Part shown: positions 1-7,629 of the stretch, in pieces
How the letters are laid out: the number at the start of each line of letters is the position of its first letter
Position numbering within the stretch: position 1 is the stretch's first letter
Source: Comamonadaceae bacterium
GTDB taxonomy: Bacteria > Pseudomonadota > Gammaproteobacteria > Burkholderiales > Burkholderiaceae_C
DNA length: 20,248 bases
Reading direction: 5' to 3'
Assembly: GCA_947374705.1 (NCBI GenBank)
Contig: CANCDA010000021.1
Location: 1 to 20,248 of the forward strand
Notes under the pieces: generated by a model
Told to the model about the DNA's origin: nothing
What the model saw: only the letters and a program-made list of their open reading frames with translations
Databases searched by the model: none
Position numbers and translations under genes: made by a program

Positions 1-1119
1 ATGGTTCTCACGGGGACGAATTTTTTTGATACCGGAAGTGGCGCCATTGATGTGGCAATCGCTGGTTTTTACCCCGTCGATGATGGGGATGCAAATGCGG
101 TGTCCGTTAACCTTGCAAGTATTGGTGTAGTCATAGGCGGTAACTTGCAAGGGTTTGGGGGGGCGTATGTCAATCGGCTTGAGCCCACGCGAACCAGCCT
201 TGTTATTGATGTGAAGCGATATGCCGGTTTTACGTATATGCAAACGTCGTGGGAGTTGGTGGACGACCAGGGCCTGTCCAACACCTGGTACTTCAACTAC
301 GACATCAACACGGGGCCGGTCAGCTACATGGCGCACACGGGCTATGCCGCGCCGATTGTGTTGGCGCTGGACGAAACGTCACCCAGCTATGTGGGCGTAG
401 ATGAGTCCAAGGTGCAGTTCGACATCAACCACGACGGGGTGCTGGATACGGTAGCGTGGGCCGCACCAGGCAGTGGCGTGCTGGGCATTGATTTGAATGG
501 GGATCAGCAGATCACCGACGCCAGCGAGTTTTCATTCCAGCACTATGTGGCGGGCGCGCAGACCGATATGGAGGGGCTTGCAGCGTTTGACACCAATCAA
601 AATTCAAAGCTCGATGCGGGTGACGCGCAATGGGCGCAGTTTGGGGTGTGGCAAGACAAAAATGCAGACGGAAAAACACAGACAGGCGAGTACCTCACGC
701 TGGACCAGCGCGACATCACCAGCATTGATCTGAAAACCAATGCGCAAATGCACGACGCAGGCCCTACAGCCGCAGCGGCGGATGTGGTGGTGATGGGCGA
801 GGGTGCCTACACCCGCAAGGACGGCACGCAGGGCGAGGTGGCGGATGCGATGTTGGCCTACAAGCCAGGGCAAGCCACGACGTCTGCACCCATTGACCCT
901 GCTGCGGATGTGAGTCGTATGGCCTCACTGTTCAACCAGATGGTCAATACAGTGACGGCCAGCGCAGAGCCGCCTTTGGGTTACGTGCCGATTGACGCCA
1001 TTCCTTTGATGCACGACACCGTTTTTGTGACGGATTTACAGGCTTCAAGCCTTGCATCGGCAGGCACTCCCTCAGTGGCCGCAGCCACGACTTCTTCGAC
1101 AACTTTGGCGCATTCCTAA
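1..1119 (+). CDS. RTX-like calcium-binding secreted protein, probably C-terminal part
   Basis: The frame is open from base 1, so the true start probably lies outside the window; an ATG at base 1 could be coincidence. The 372 visible residues contain four EF-hand/dockerin-like acidic loops at about residues 141-149 (DINHDGVLD), 164-176 (DLNGDQQITDASE), 197-208 (DTNQNSKLDAGD) and 219-230 (DKNADGKTQTGE). Such clusters are common near the C-termini of large RTX and type I-secreted proteins. No glycine-rich GGxGxD nonapeptide repeat is visible here. The last 40 residues are rich in Ala, Ser and Thr with few charges, as in type I secretion signals. The stop overlaps the exporter start (TAATG), so this is very likely the operon's cargo. 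I infer a secreted or surface protein that is acylated by the product of the 6030 gene. Whether it is a toxin, an adhesin or an enzyme cannot be told from this part. Confidence 0.75.
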   Translation: MVLTGTNFFDTGSGAIDVAIAGFYPVDDGDANAVSVNLASIGVVIGGNLQGFGGAYVNRLEPTRTSLVIDVKRYAGFTYMQTSWELVDDQGLSNTWYFNYDINTGPVSYMAHTGYAAPIVLALDETSPSYVGVDESKVQFDINHDGVLDTVAWAAPGSGVLGIDLNGDQQITDASEFSFQHYVAGAQTDMEGLAAFDTNQNSKLDAGDAQWAQFGVWQDKNADGKTQTGEYLTLDQRDITSIDLKTNAQMHDAGPTAAAADVVVMGEGAYTRKDGTQGEVADAMLAYKPGQATTSAPIDPAADVSRMASLFNQMVNTVTASAEPPLGYVPIDAIPLMHDTVFVTDLQASSLASAGTPSVAAATTSSTTLAHS

Positions 1120-3326
1120 TGACAACGCTTACAACAACGGCATCCCCCAGCATTCGCCTTTTGCAACTGTATTGCCAACTCCAAGGTTTGCAACTTGATG
1201 CGTCGCAATTGACCCATCAGTTTGTCGAGCATGACAGCGACGGGCACGCTAAGCCTTGGGGCGCGGGCGAGGTGGTTCAGGCGTTGAACAGACTGGGTTT
1301 TGAGGCCAAGCTCAAGTCCGGTAAACGCCAAACACTGAGCAATACGATGTTGCCCGTCTTGATGCCCACGGCACTGGGTGGGCTGATGATCGTGGGTAAA
1401 TTGGATACATCAACATCCGCTGGCTCGGTGATTTTTCAGCGGGACGATGATGCAGAGCCCCAGCAAATGACCTTGGCGGAGTTCGATTTGCTGTTTGACG
1501 GGCAATGGATTGAGGCCCACAAAACTTCCGCACACAGCATTGGCGCTGCGCCTGGTGAAACGGGGCGTGCCAAATTTGGAGTGGCTTGGTTTTGGCAATC
1601 GCTCAAGAAGTACAAGACTTTGATGGGTGAGATTTTGTTGGCCTCGTTGTTTGTGCAAATCATTGCACTGGTGACGCCGCTGATTTTCCAGGTGGTGATT
1701 GACAAGGTGTTGACGAACCGTTCGTTGAGCACGCTGGATGTGATGGTGATTGCACTGCTGGGGGTGAGTGTTTTTGAGGTGGTGCTGGGGGCGATGCGGC
1801 ACTATTTGATGAGTCACACCACCAACCGCATTGACGTGGAGTTGGGTTCCAAACTTTTCCGACACTTATTGCATTTGCCGCTGTCTTACTTTGAGAGCCG
1901 CCGCAGTGGTGACACGGTGGCACGGGTACGGGAGCTGGAGAACGCGCGAAACTTCATGACGGGGCAGGCGCTGAGCAGCTGGCTGGACTTGTTGTTTGCT
2001 TTCATCTATTTGGCGATCATGTTTTATTACAGCGTGACGCTGACTTTGGTGGTGGTGTGCGCGTTGCCGGTGTTTTTTGGCGCATCCGCTTTGATCACCC
2101 CGCTGCTGCGCAAAAAGCTGGAGGACAAATTTGCGATGGGGGCCGATAACCAAGCGTATCTGGTGGAGACGGTCACGTCGATGGAGACTTTGAAGAGCCA
2201 TGCGGTTGAGCCGCAATGGCAACGCGAGTGGGAGCGGCGCTTGGCCAACTATGTGAACGTGTCGTTTGAGGGCGGGCATTTGGGCAATGCGACGAACCAG
2301 TTCATCGCGCTGGCTAGCAAAATTTTGACCGTGATTTTGTTGTGGCTGGGTGCCAAGCAGGTGATTGACGGTGCACTGACCGTGGGCGGCTTGATTGCGT
2401 TCAATATGCTGAGCGGCCGTGTCAACGCGCCTATCTTGAAGCTGTCTTCGCTGTGGCAGGACTTCACGCAAATGAAGGTCAGTATCAAACGGCTGGGCGA
2501 CATCATGGATGCGCCGGCAGAGCCCGCGTTCAGGCCCCATCGCAGCACACCGCCTGAGGTGCGGGGGCGTTTGACTTTTGAGCATGTCAATTTTCGTTAT
2601 GCCCCCAAAGCACCGGAGGTGCTGCGTGAGTTGAGTTTTGAAATCGCTGCCGGTGAGGTGATCGGTGTGGTGGGTGTCTCAGGGGCGGGCAAGACGACGC
2701 TGATGCGCATGATTCAGCGCCTGTACACACCTGAGGGTGGGCGAATTTTGTTGGACGGCATGGATTTGAATTTGGTAGATACCTCATGGCTGCGCAGGCA
2801 GATGGGCGTGGTAGGGCAGGACACGCTGTTGTTTAACCGCAGTGTGCGTGACAACATTGCGCTGGCGGATGCGAGCCTGAGCATGGAGGCGGTGATGGCA
2901 GCGGCGCAATTGGCCGGTGCGCATGAATTTATCTTGCAAATGCCAGAGGGTTACGACACGGTGATTGGCGAGCGGGGAAGCAAGCTGAGCGGAGGGCAAC
3001 GCGCGCGCATTGCGATTGCCCGCGCCTTGGCCAACAATCCCAAACTCTTGTTGCTTGACGAAGCAACGGCCTCGCTCGATTACGAGAGTGAGCGTTTGAT
3101 TCACGACAACATGGAGACGATTACCCACGGGCGCACGGTGCTGATCGTGGCGCATCGCTTGTCCACCTTGCGTTTGGCGGATCGGATTTTGGTGCTAGAC
3201 CAAGGGCGTTTGGTGGAGACGGGTAGTCACGAGAGTTTGTTGGCGCAAGGTGGGCGCTATGCCTCGCTGTACCGCGCGCACCGGGTGCTGGAGACGGCAC
3301 CCATACTTCAAAAGGAGGTCGCATGA
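1119..3326 (+). CDS. HlyB-family type I secretion ABC transporter (permease/ATPase)
   Basis: The 735-residue product has the full HlyB architecture. It begins with a C39-peptidase-like N-domain (about residues 8-140) without a catalytic Cys: where peptidases have DCG, this protein reads SPS, so it should recognise cargo without cleaving it. A six-helix membrane domain follows (about 155-450), containing the HlyB-like stretch RIDVELGSKLFRHLL. The C-terminal ATPase has Walker A GVSGAGKTT (519-527), signature LSGGQ (623-627), Walker B ending LLLLDE (Asp647, Glu648) and the switch His679. Family knowledge: it powers export of unfolded RTX protein through an inner membrane-adaptor-TolC channel. 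The ATG overlaps the cargo stop by one base, and no good ribosome binding site precedes it, so translation is probably coupled. Its end overlaps the HlyD-like gene by ATGA. Confidence 0.95.
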   Translation: MTTLTTTASPSIRLLQLYCQLQGLQLDASQLTHQFVEHDSDGHAKPWGAGEVVQALNRLGFEAKLKSGKRQTLSNTMLPVLMPTALGGLMIVGKLDTSTSAGSVIFQRDDDAEPQQMTLAEFDLLFDGQWIEAHKTSAHSIGAAPGETGRAKFGVAWFWQSLKKYKTLMGEILLASLFVQIIALVTPLIFQVVIDKVLTNRSLSTLDVMVIALLGVSVFEVVLGAMRHYLMSHTTNRIDVELGSKLFRHLLHLPLSYFESRRSGDTVARVRELENARNFMTGQALSSWLDLLFAFIYLAIMFYYSVTLTLVVVCALPVFFGASALITPLLRKKLEDKFAMGADNQAYLVETVTSMETLKSHAVEPQWQREWERRLANYVNVSFEGGHLGNATNQFIALASKILTVILLWLGAKQVIDGALTVGGLIAFNMLSGRVNAPILKLSSLWQDFTQMKVSIKRLGDIMDAPAEPAFRPHRSTPPEVRGRLTFEHVNFRYAPKAPEVLRELSFEIAAGEVIGVVGVSGAGKTTLMRMIQRLYTPEGGRILLDGMDLNLVDTSWLRRQMGVVGQDTLLFNRSVRDNIALADASLSMEAVMAAAQLAGAHEFILQMPEGYDTVIGERGSKLSGGQRARIAIARALANNPKLLLLDEATASLDYESERLIHDNMETITHGRTVLIVAHRLSTLRLADRILVLDQGRLVETGSHESLLAQGGRYASLYRAHRVLETAPILQKEVA
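3312..3319 (+). promoter_or_regulatory. Strong ribosome binding site for the HlyD-like gene
   Basis: AAGGAGGT matches the 16S rRNA anti-Shine-Dalgarno sequence fully and lies three bases before the ATG at 3323, inside the end of the exporter gene. The spacing is short, but the match fixes the start and suggests high translation of the adaptor relative to its neighbours. Confidence 0.75.
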
Positions 3327-4654
3327 GCGATACAAAAAAACAGGCTCTGCGCTTTAACCAGTTCAGCAGTGCCGCGCTGGCCATTGAGCAGCGTCCCCCA
3401 GCCACCCTGGTACGCATGGTGTCGCTGGGGATTTGCGTGATGAGTTTGATGGTGCTGGGCTTTGCGTCTTGGGCCCATATGGACATTGTGGTTTCGACGC
3501 AGGGCAAGGTGATTCCGTCGGGCAAGAGCAAGGTGATTCAACCGCTGGAGGCGGGGGTAGTGAGGGCGATTTTGGTGAAGGATGGGCAAGCCGTTAAAGC
3601 GGGCGATGTGCTGCTTGAGCTTGACGCCACCAACAGTGGCGCAGACCGGGAACGTACACAGCGTGAGCTGTGGGAGAGTGAGGCCGATGCCTTGCGCCTG
3701 AAGGCTCAGATGAACGGCCAAACAGGCTTTGTGGCTTTGGCTGATATGCCTGCGGAAATTGTGAGCAATCAAATAGCCATGTTGCAAGGTCGTTTGGCCG
3801 AGCAAAGTGCCAAGCTCGCAGCGCTGGATGCGGACATTGCCAAGCGCCGTGCAGACACCGATGCGATCACCAACAATATTGCTCAGTTGAGCGGCAGCCT
3901 GCCCTACATTGAGCAAAAGCACCAGATGCGTGAGGACTTGGTCAAGACCGGGCATGTGGCGAAGACGGGGGTGATTGAGTCGCGCCTGGAGCTGATGAAT
4001 GCGCAGAAAGAGATTTCGGTGCAGGGCAATCGCTTGCAGGAGTCGCAGGCCAGCTATAACGCGGCCTTGCAGCAACGCGCACAGGCTTTGGCCGAATTCA
4101 GGGCGCGTAGCAGCACGGAGTTGATGGATGCCACAAAGAAGCGTGATGCCGCCAAGCAGGAGCTTTTAAAAGCGACACAGCGCCGTGAGTTGCAAACGCT
4201 GCGTGCGCCGATTGATGGTGTGGTGCAGCAGCTAGCGGTGACGACGGTGGGGGGTGTGGTGACGGCGGCGCAGGCCTTGTTGACGATTGTTCCCGAGCAC
4301 ACGCCGCTGGAGATTGAGGCGCAAGTGGCGAACCGGGACATTGGGCACATCAAGGTGGGGCAGCGTGTGATCAACAAGGTGGAGACCTATGACTTCACGC
4401 GCTTTGGCTACATTGAAGGCGAGGTGCTGTGGGTGGGGACGGATGTGATTGTGGATCAAAGAATGGGGCCGATCTATCCCGTTCGCATCAAACTGGCTGC
4501 CACGCAAACGCCTAATGTCGTGAATGGCTTCACGGGGCAAGTGACGGCGGGAATGAACATTACGGCGGATATTCGGACTGATTCTCGCCGCATGATTGAG
4601 TATTTTGTGGCACCCATGTTGCGCTACAAAGAGGAGGCTTTGCGTGAACGATAA
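3323..4654 (+). CDS. HlyD-family type I secretion periplasmic adaptor (membrane fusion protein)
   Basis: The 443-residue product has one N-terminal membrane segment (about residues 29-50), a lipoyl-like half (about 60-95), a long coiled-coil region (about 100-290), the second lipoyl half beginning LRAPIDGVVQQLAV, and a beta-barrel. The C-terminal stretch GMNITADIRTDSRRMIEYF agrees with the HlyD family signature. The protein should link the ABC exporter to the TolC-like channel. The start is well defined: a perfect AAGGAGGT (3312-3319) sits just before the ATG, and the ATG overlaps the stop of the exporter gene. Its last codons contain the ribosome binding site and start of the TolC-like gene. 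Confidence 0.94.
   Translation: MSDTKKQALRFNQFSSAALAIEQRPPATLVRMVSLGICVMSLMVLGFASWAHMDIVVSTQGKVIPSGKSKVIQPLEAGVVRAILVKDGQAVKAGDVLLELDATNSGADRERTQRELWESEADALRLKAQMNGQTGFVALADMPAEIVSNQIAMLQGRLAEQSAKLAALDADIAKRRADTDAITNNIAQLSGSLPYIEQKHQMREDLVKTGHVAKTGVIESRLELMNAQKEISVQGNRLQESQASYNAALQQRAQALAEFRARSSTELMDATKKRDAAKQELLKATQRRELQTLRAPIDGVVQQLAVTTVGGVVTAAQALLTIVPEHTPLEIEAQVANRDIGHIKVGQRVINKVETYDFTRFGYIEGEVLWVGTDVIVDQRMGPIYPVRIKLAATQTPNVVNGFTGQVTAGMNITADIRTDSRRMIEYFVAPMLRYKEEALRER
4631..4646 (+). promoter_or_regulatory. Ribosome binding site deciding a GTG start for the TolC-like gene
   Basis: GAGGAGG (4631-4637) is followed after six bases by GTG at 4644. This fits initiation much better than the in-frame ATG at 4596, which has no such site and would add 16 residues, including two cysteines, in front of a normal signal peptide. 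All of it lies within the end of the HlyD-like gene, so translation of the two is probably coupled. Confidence 0.75.
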
Positions 4655-6002
4655 AGCCTTGAAATTCCCATCTCTTGTATGGGCAAGTGCCGTGTTGATT
4701 TTGACGCTAGCGATGCCTTCTGTTTTGTCGGCGCAGACTTTGAGTGAGGTGTATCGCGTTGCGAAACGTGAAGACATGCAATACAGGGCGGCACTGAAGA
4801 GCTATGACGCTGCACTGGAGAAACTGCCGCAGGCCAGAGCGGGTTTGTTGCCGGTGGTGAATGTGTCGGGCAATAGCAGTTCTCAGTCGGGACTGGCACA
4901 GTTTGCAGGTGCGGCCTATGTCAACCGGGAGGTGCAGAGCTGGACCTGGAATGCGCAAATAACGCAGCCTTTGATCCGGTGGAGCACCTGGGTGGGCTAC
5001 AGCCAAGCGGGTTTTCAAATTGAGCAAGCGGCGGCACAACTGGCCTTGGCTGAGCAAGATGTGCTCTTGCGTTCAGCGCAGGCTTTCTTTGACTTCATGT
5101 TGGCGCAGGAGAATATCCGGGTGAGTGAGGCTCAACTCCATGCCGTGAATGAGCAACTTCTTTTGGCGGAGCGCAACTACGCTGTTGGCACGGGAATCAT
5201 TACCGATGTGTATGAGGCCAAAGCCAAAAAGAGCTTGACCGTGGCGCAACGAATTGCCGCCGTGAATGAGTTGGCCAGCAAGCAAGCGGAGTTAGACAAA
5301 ATTCTGGGTGAACCCATGGCACTTCAATCGGTGCGACTCACACAGAGTTTGCCGACTGTGGCTGCATCGCAATTGAATGATGGGCTGAACCAAGCGATGC
5401 GTAACAACCCTCAAGTCAGGGTTCAAGTGGCTGCGTTAGAGGTGGCAAAAAAAGAAGTCACTAAAAGCCAAAGTGCACATGCACCCACGCTGGATTTGAC
5501 TTACAGCCGAGTGGGTGCATACAGCTCCGGCAGCTTGAGTTCCCCGGCCGATCTGGAGACGCGCAGCTATGCCAATCAGGCAGGCTTGCAGTTGACAGTG
5601 CCGCTGTATGCGGGTGGTGCAACACAATCCAAGGTGCGTGAGTCTTTGATCTTGCGGGATAAGGCGGACGACGAGTTGCAAGGGGCCAGGCGCAGTGCCA
5701 CGGCGCAGGTGCGACAGGCCTTTGCCGGTGTGATGAATGGCCAGGCGCAGATTGAAGCCTTGCAAGACGCCGTTGATTCCGGTGTGCAGGCGGTTGAGGC
5801 CAACAAGATTGGCTTCAAAATTGGCACGCGCATTAATCCGGAGGTGCTCAATGCCGAGCAGCAGTTGTATGGCTCTATGCGTGATCTGATGAAGGCGCGG
5901 GTCGATGCTGTGATGCAAAGCTTGAAATTAAAGGCCGCCATGGGGACGGTGCAAGACCAAGATTTGCAGGCGCTTGAAGCGCTGCTTTTACCCACCCCGT
6001 AA
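4644..6002 (+). CDS. TolC-family outer membrane channel of the type I secretion system
   Basis: From the GTG start the product has 452 residues. A signal peptide (residues 1-30, hydrophobic core SLVWASAVLILTLAM, cleavage after LSA) is followed by two TolC-like repeats of helical and strand sequence. TolC hallmarks include LSEVYRVAKRED near the mature N-terminus, the helical stretch ending ERNYAVGTGIITDVYEAKA, and LQLTVPLYAGGATQSKVRES in the second repeat. It should form the trimeric channel through the outer membrane and periplasm that completes the exporter. It overlaps the adaptor gene by 11 bp and ends directly before the acyltransferase. An upstream in-frame ATG at 4596 is possible but less likely, for the reason given with the ribosome binding site entry. 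Confidence 0.92.
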   Translation: MNDKALKFPSLVWASAVLILTLAMPSVLSAQTLSEVYRVAKREDMQYRAALKSYDAALEKLPQARAGLLPVVNVSGNSSSQSGLAQFAGAAYVNREVQSWTWNAQITQPLIRWSTWVGYSQAGFQIEQAAAQLALAEQDVLLRSAQAFFDFMLAQENIRVSEAQLHAVNEQLLLAERNYAVGTGIITDVYEAKAKKSLTVAQRIAAVNELASKQAELDKILGEPMALQSVRLTQSLPTVAASQLNDGLNQAMRNNPQVRVQVAALEVAKKEVTKSQSAHAPTLDLTYSRVGAYSSGSLSSPADLETRSYANQAGLQLTVPLYAGGATQSKVRESLILRDKADDELQGARRSATAQVRQAFAGVMNGQAQIEALQDAVDSGVQAVEANKIGFKIGTRINPEVLNAEQQLYGSMRDLMKARVDAVMQSLKLKAAMGTVQDQDLQALEALLLPTP

Positions 6003-6029
6003 TTGAATAAATTTGAATTGGAAATAACG

Positions 6030-6530
6030 ATGACGGATGCTACGAACGATATGACGAATATGAGCCCCGAAGACATGGGAAAACTTGCTGAAATGGCCAA
6101 GGCACAAGCCACACGGGTGATGGGAAAAATCCCGCTGCTGGGGCCGGTCACCTGGCTCATGATGCAGCAAGGCACAACCCGGCATACGCTGCTGAGCGAG
6201 CTGGAATGGCGCGTTCTGCCAGCCCTGGTGCTGGATCAGGCCAAACTCTACATGCGGGACAACACGCCGATTGCCTATGTGTCTTGGGCCAAGCTGTCGC
6301 CTACTGTCGTGGAGCGTTTCAAAACACCGCCGCATCATCTGACGGCGGCAGATTGGATATCGGGCGATCAGGTGTGGGTTGTTGATTTGTTCACGCCCTT
6401 TGGCGGTGCGCACGAGGTGATGACGGATTTGCGAGAAGTCGTGTTCAAAGGTCAAGCCTTGTACCAACTGATGCCCAATGCAGACGGTGAGGCCAAGACC
6501 TTGACCTGGCCTGCGCAGACTTCACCATAA
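6030..6530 (+). CDS. HlyC/RtxC-family toxin-activating lysine acyltransferase
   Basis: The 166-residue product matches E. coli HlyC over its core: GPVTWLM (38-44), RDNTPIAYVSWAKLS (76-90) and DWISGDQVWVVDLFTPFGG (108-126). Compared with my memory of HlyC, His52 corresponds to catalytic His23 and Asp119 to Asp92, with nearly equal spacing (67 against 69 residues). The family moves an acyl group from acyl carrier protein to lysines of an RTX protein in the cytoplasm before export. The protein has about 29 extra N-terminal residues and about 31 fewer C-terminal residues than HlyC. The frame is open back to a TTG at 6003 directly after the TolC stop. I chose the ATG at 6030, which has a weak GGA seven bases upstream; ATG 6051 is a further option. 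It closes the secretion operon, so the RTX protein at its head is the expected substrate. Confidence 0.88.
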   Translation: MTDATNDMTNMSPEDMGKLAEMAKAQATRVMGKIPLLGPVTWLMMQQGTTRHTLLSELEWRVLPALVLDQAKLYMRDNTPIAYVSWAKLSPTVVERFKTPPHHLTAADWISGDQVWVVDLFTPFGGAHEVMTDLREVVFKGQALYQLMPNADGEAKTLTWPAQTSP

Positions 6531-6537
6531 TCTGCGC

Positions 6538-7119
6538 ATGAATGAGCCCCTGTCCCCTCTCGTTTTGCAGCCACTCGACACGCTGCAAGATCTGCGCTTG
6601 CCGCAACGCCCCAGCGCCCGTTTCATGCTGGCGCACCCGGCGCATGCGATTGCGCTAGGTTTTGGCTCGGGTCTGAGCCCCAAAGCACCGGGAACCGTGG
6701 GCACGTTGTGGGCTTGGCTGGCGTTTTTGATGCTGCAACCGTGGATGAGCGACACCCGCTGGGCTTGGCTGATCGCCGCCTCATTGCCGCTGGGCTGGTG
6801 GGCCTGCACGGTGACCGCCCGCGATATGGGTGTTGCCGACCCTGGCAGCATTGTGTGGGACGAGGTGGCTGCTTTTTGGTTGGTGCTGTGGCTGGTTACG
6901 CCCGTCGGGTGGGTCGATCAGTGGCTGGCTTTTGGCCTGTTCCGGTTTTTTGATGCGGTCAAACCCGGCCCGGTGGCCTGGGCCGACCAGTTGTTCCACG
7001 ACCAGGCGCGCTCCGGCACAGCGGGCGGCTGGCGGCTGGCAGGGTTGGGCATCATGTTGGATGACCTGGTGGCTGCGGGCTGCACGTTGCTGGTGATGGC
7101 GTTATGGCGCATCGCATGA
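6538..7119 (+). CDS. pgpA: Phosphatidylglycerophosphatase A
   Basis: The 193-residue product carries the PgpA motifs: FGSGLSPKAPGTVGTL (about residues 41-56), DPGSIVWDEVAAFW (about 101-114) with the acidic metal-binding residues, and FDAVKPGPVAWAD further on, plus several membrane segments. It removes phosphate from phosphatidylglycerophosphate to make phosphatidylglycerol at the inner membrane. The gene begins only 7 bp after the acyltransferase stop and ends overlapping the next gene. In many proteobacteria thiL stands directly upstream of pgpA; here it is the secretion operon. No clear ribosome binding site precedes the ATG at 6538. Identity is firm from motifs and context. Confidence 0.93.
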   Translation: MNEPLSPLVLQPLDTLQDLRLPQRPSARFMLAHPAHAIALGFGSGLSPKAPGTVGTLWAWLAFLMLQPWMSDTRWAWLIAASLPLGWWACTVTARDMGVADPGSIVWDEVAAFWLVLWLVTPVGWVDQWLAFGLFRFFDAVKPGPVAWADQLFHDQARSGTAGGWRLAGLGIMLDDLVAAGCTLLVMALWRIA

Positions 7120-7625
7120 GCATCGAATCGCTGTCCAATCAGACGCCGCCTACACCAGGGTTGGTTGAGCTTGTGGCCGCTTTGCTTCTGGACAATGGCT
7201 TAAAACTGGTCACCGCCGAGAGCTGCACCGGCGGTGGTGTGGCGGCGGCCTGCACCGATCTGGCGGGCTCCAGCGACTGGTTTGAGCGCGGCTTTGTCAC
7301 CTACTCCAACGCGGCCAAGACCGAGTTGCTGGGCGTTGACGCCGCGTTGATCGACGCCCACGGTGCGGTGAGTGGGGCCGTGGCACTGTCCATGGCGCAA
7401 GGTGCGCTGGCGCACTCGCACGCCCAGGTGGCGTTAGCCGTCACCGGCGTGGCGGGGCCGGGGGGTGGCAGCGTTGACAAACCCGTGGGCACGGTGTGGT
7501 TTGCCTGGTGCGTACCGGGCCGGATTCACACACAGAAAATGCAGTTCACAGGCGACCGTGCGGCAGTACGCCGTGCCGCTGTTCACCATGCCCTGCAAGG
7601 GCTTCATGAGTTGTTAAGGAGTTAA
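7104..7625 (+). CDS. pncC: CinA C-terminal domain protein / nicotinamide-nucleotide amidohydrolase
   Basis: The 173-residue product is a stand-alone CinA C-terminal domain. It has TAESCTGGGVAAACTD with the probable nucleophile Ser in AESCTGG, then FVTYSNAAKTELLGV, AVSGAVALSMA and AVTGVAGPGGG followed by KPVGTVWFAW. Family members deamidate nicotinamide mononucleotide to nicotinate mononucleotide in NAD salvage. The ATG at 7104 has GGTGA seven bases upstream. ATG 7116, overlapping the pgpA stop as ATGA, is an equally plausible start and would remove four residues. Coupling to pgpA is common in beta- and gammaproteobacteria. An AAGGAG within its last codons serves the next gene. Confidence 0.92.
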   Translation: MAHRMSIESLSNQTPPTPGLVELVAALLLDNGLKLVTAESCTGGGVAAACTDLAGSSDWFERGFVTYSNAAKTELLGVDAALIDAHGAVSGAVALSMAQGALAHSHAQVALAVTGVAGPGGGSVDKPVGTVWFAWCVPGRIHTQKMQFTGDRAAVRRAAVHHALQGLHELLRS

Positions 7626-7629
7626 TGGC

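Noticed and set aside
1..1119. Calling the first gene a pore-forming hemolysin
   Set aside because: Only the C-terminal part is visible, with acidic loops but no RTX nonapeptides or pore-forming region; the neighbours alone do not decide between toxin, adhesin and enzyme.
1119..1540. Active C39 peptidase domain in the ABC exporter
   Set aside because: The catalytic Cys is absent at the expected place (SPS instead of DCG), as in HlyB, so it is a non-cleaving domain.
5994..6032. TolC-like and acyltransferase frames are in register, separated by a single TAA, suggesting read-through to a fusion protein
   Set aside because: One chance in three of being in frame, no read-through context seen, and an outer membrane protein fused to a cytoplasmic enzyme makes no sense. 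A normal ATG lies at 6030.
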